A DNA stretch of 14,034 nt, taken from assembly GCA_050694015.1 (NCBI GenBank), contig JBOGWY010000203.1, positions 1 to 14,034 on the forward strand. Reading direction: 5' to 3'. Both the position numbers and the translations under genes were made by a program. Below, piece after piece: positions 13,925-14,034 of the stretch. How positions within the stretch are numbered: the stretch's first letter is position 1; the number at the start of each line of letters is the position of its first letter. The notes under the pieces were generated by a model. That model saw nothing but the letters and a program-made list of their open reading frames with translations. It searched no databases and was not told the DNA's origin. The DNA comes from JBOGWY01 sp050694015. GTDB lineage: Bacteria > Actinomycetota > CADDZG01 > WHSQ01.

Positions 13925-14034
13925 CTAGCCGAGCTGTTGCTTCGCTCCCTCGAGGAACTTCTTGACCTCGTCCGCACGGTAACGACGGTGGCCGCCGAGA
14001 GTACGGATCGAGGAGAGCTTGCCGGCCTTAGCCC
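13925..14034 (-). CDS. bldC: BldC-like MerR-family DNA-binding protein (5' end missing)
   Basis: Only the last 35 residues are in the window; the gene begins beyond the right edge. AKAGKLSSIRTLGGHRRYR matches, nearly residue for residue, the recognition and wing part of actinobacterial BldC, followed by ADEVKKFLEG and a short polar tail, where BldC also ends. BldC is a small one-domain MerR/excisionase-fold protein that binds direct repeats and controls development in Streptomyces; orthologues occur widely in Actinomycetota, including non-sporulating lineages, where the role is less clear. A terminator-like hairpin follows. Other LGGHRRY excisionase-fold proteins are possible, but the ending favours BldC. 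Confidence 0.85.
   Translation of the reverse strand, partial: AKAGKLSSIRTLGGHRRYRADEVKKFLEGAKQQLG

Noticed and set aside
1..14034. CRISPR array or insertion sequence
   Set aside because: No spaced direct repeats of CRISPR length and no transposase-like protein are visible; the only strong internal repeats are the RTX coding repeats.

Overview
The window looks like chromosomal DNA of a high-GC actinobacterium (Actinomycetota). The best marker is at the right edge: a minus-strand gene whose C-terminus carries the IRTLGGHRRYR signature of BldC-type MerR/excisionase-fold regulators. GC-rich codon use, GTG and TTG starts, AGGAGG-type ribosome binding sites and Sec-secreted calcium-binding and LVIVD proteins agree with this. 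I cannot name a class or species.

Region 1 (1 to about 3520) is foreign-looking. It holds most of an HK97-type phage portal gene running off the left edge, a small zinc-finger protein directly behind it, four small genes on the minus strand (a helix-turn-helix protein first, then two soluble proteins of unknown function and a one-pass membrane protein), and a 56-residue ORF diverging from them. No protease, capsid or tail gene follows the portal, and no integrase is visible, so this is probably the end of a prophage, a degraded prophage or a satellite element. The stretch 3521-3738 has no gene and may hold the junction.

Region 2 (3739-7623) looks like host DNA: a secreted protein convergent with galE, an acidic zinc-ribbon protein divergent from galE, tRNA-Glu(TTC), a DUF899 thioredoxin-like protein, and a stand-alone CheY-like receiver followed by an SRPBCC-fold protein. 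Between the DUF899 and receiver genes, five perfect stem-loops fall within about 155 nt, one of them a two-part stem with a symmetric internal loop and one capped by a GNRA tetraloop. This is the best candidate here for an undescribed structured RNA or leader.

Region 3 (7638-13604) is dominated by the cell surface: two tandem paralogous RTX-type calcium-binding repeat proteins with Sec signal peptides and paired cysteines, a secreted LVIVD beta-propeller protein, a flavin-containing monooxygenase-like enzyme, and a secreted protein made of two copies of a cysteine-paired domain, the first with an EF-hand-like DxDxDG loop. An 11-bp perfect tandem repeat precedes the upstream RTX gene and a hairpin sits between the two.

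Region 4 (13612-14034) holds divergent tRNA-Asp(GTC) and tRNA-Phe(GAA), two terminator-like hairpins and the 3' end of the bldC-like gene. All function calls come from reading motifs; no database search was possible.
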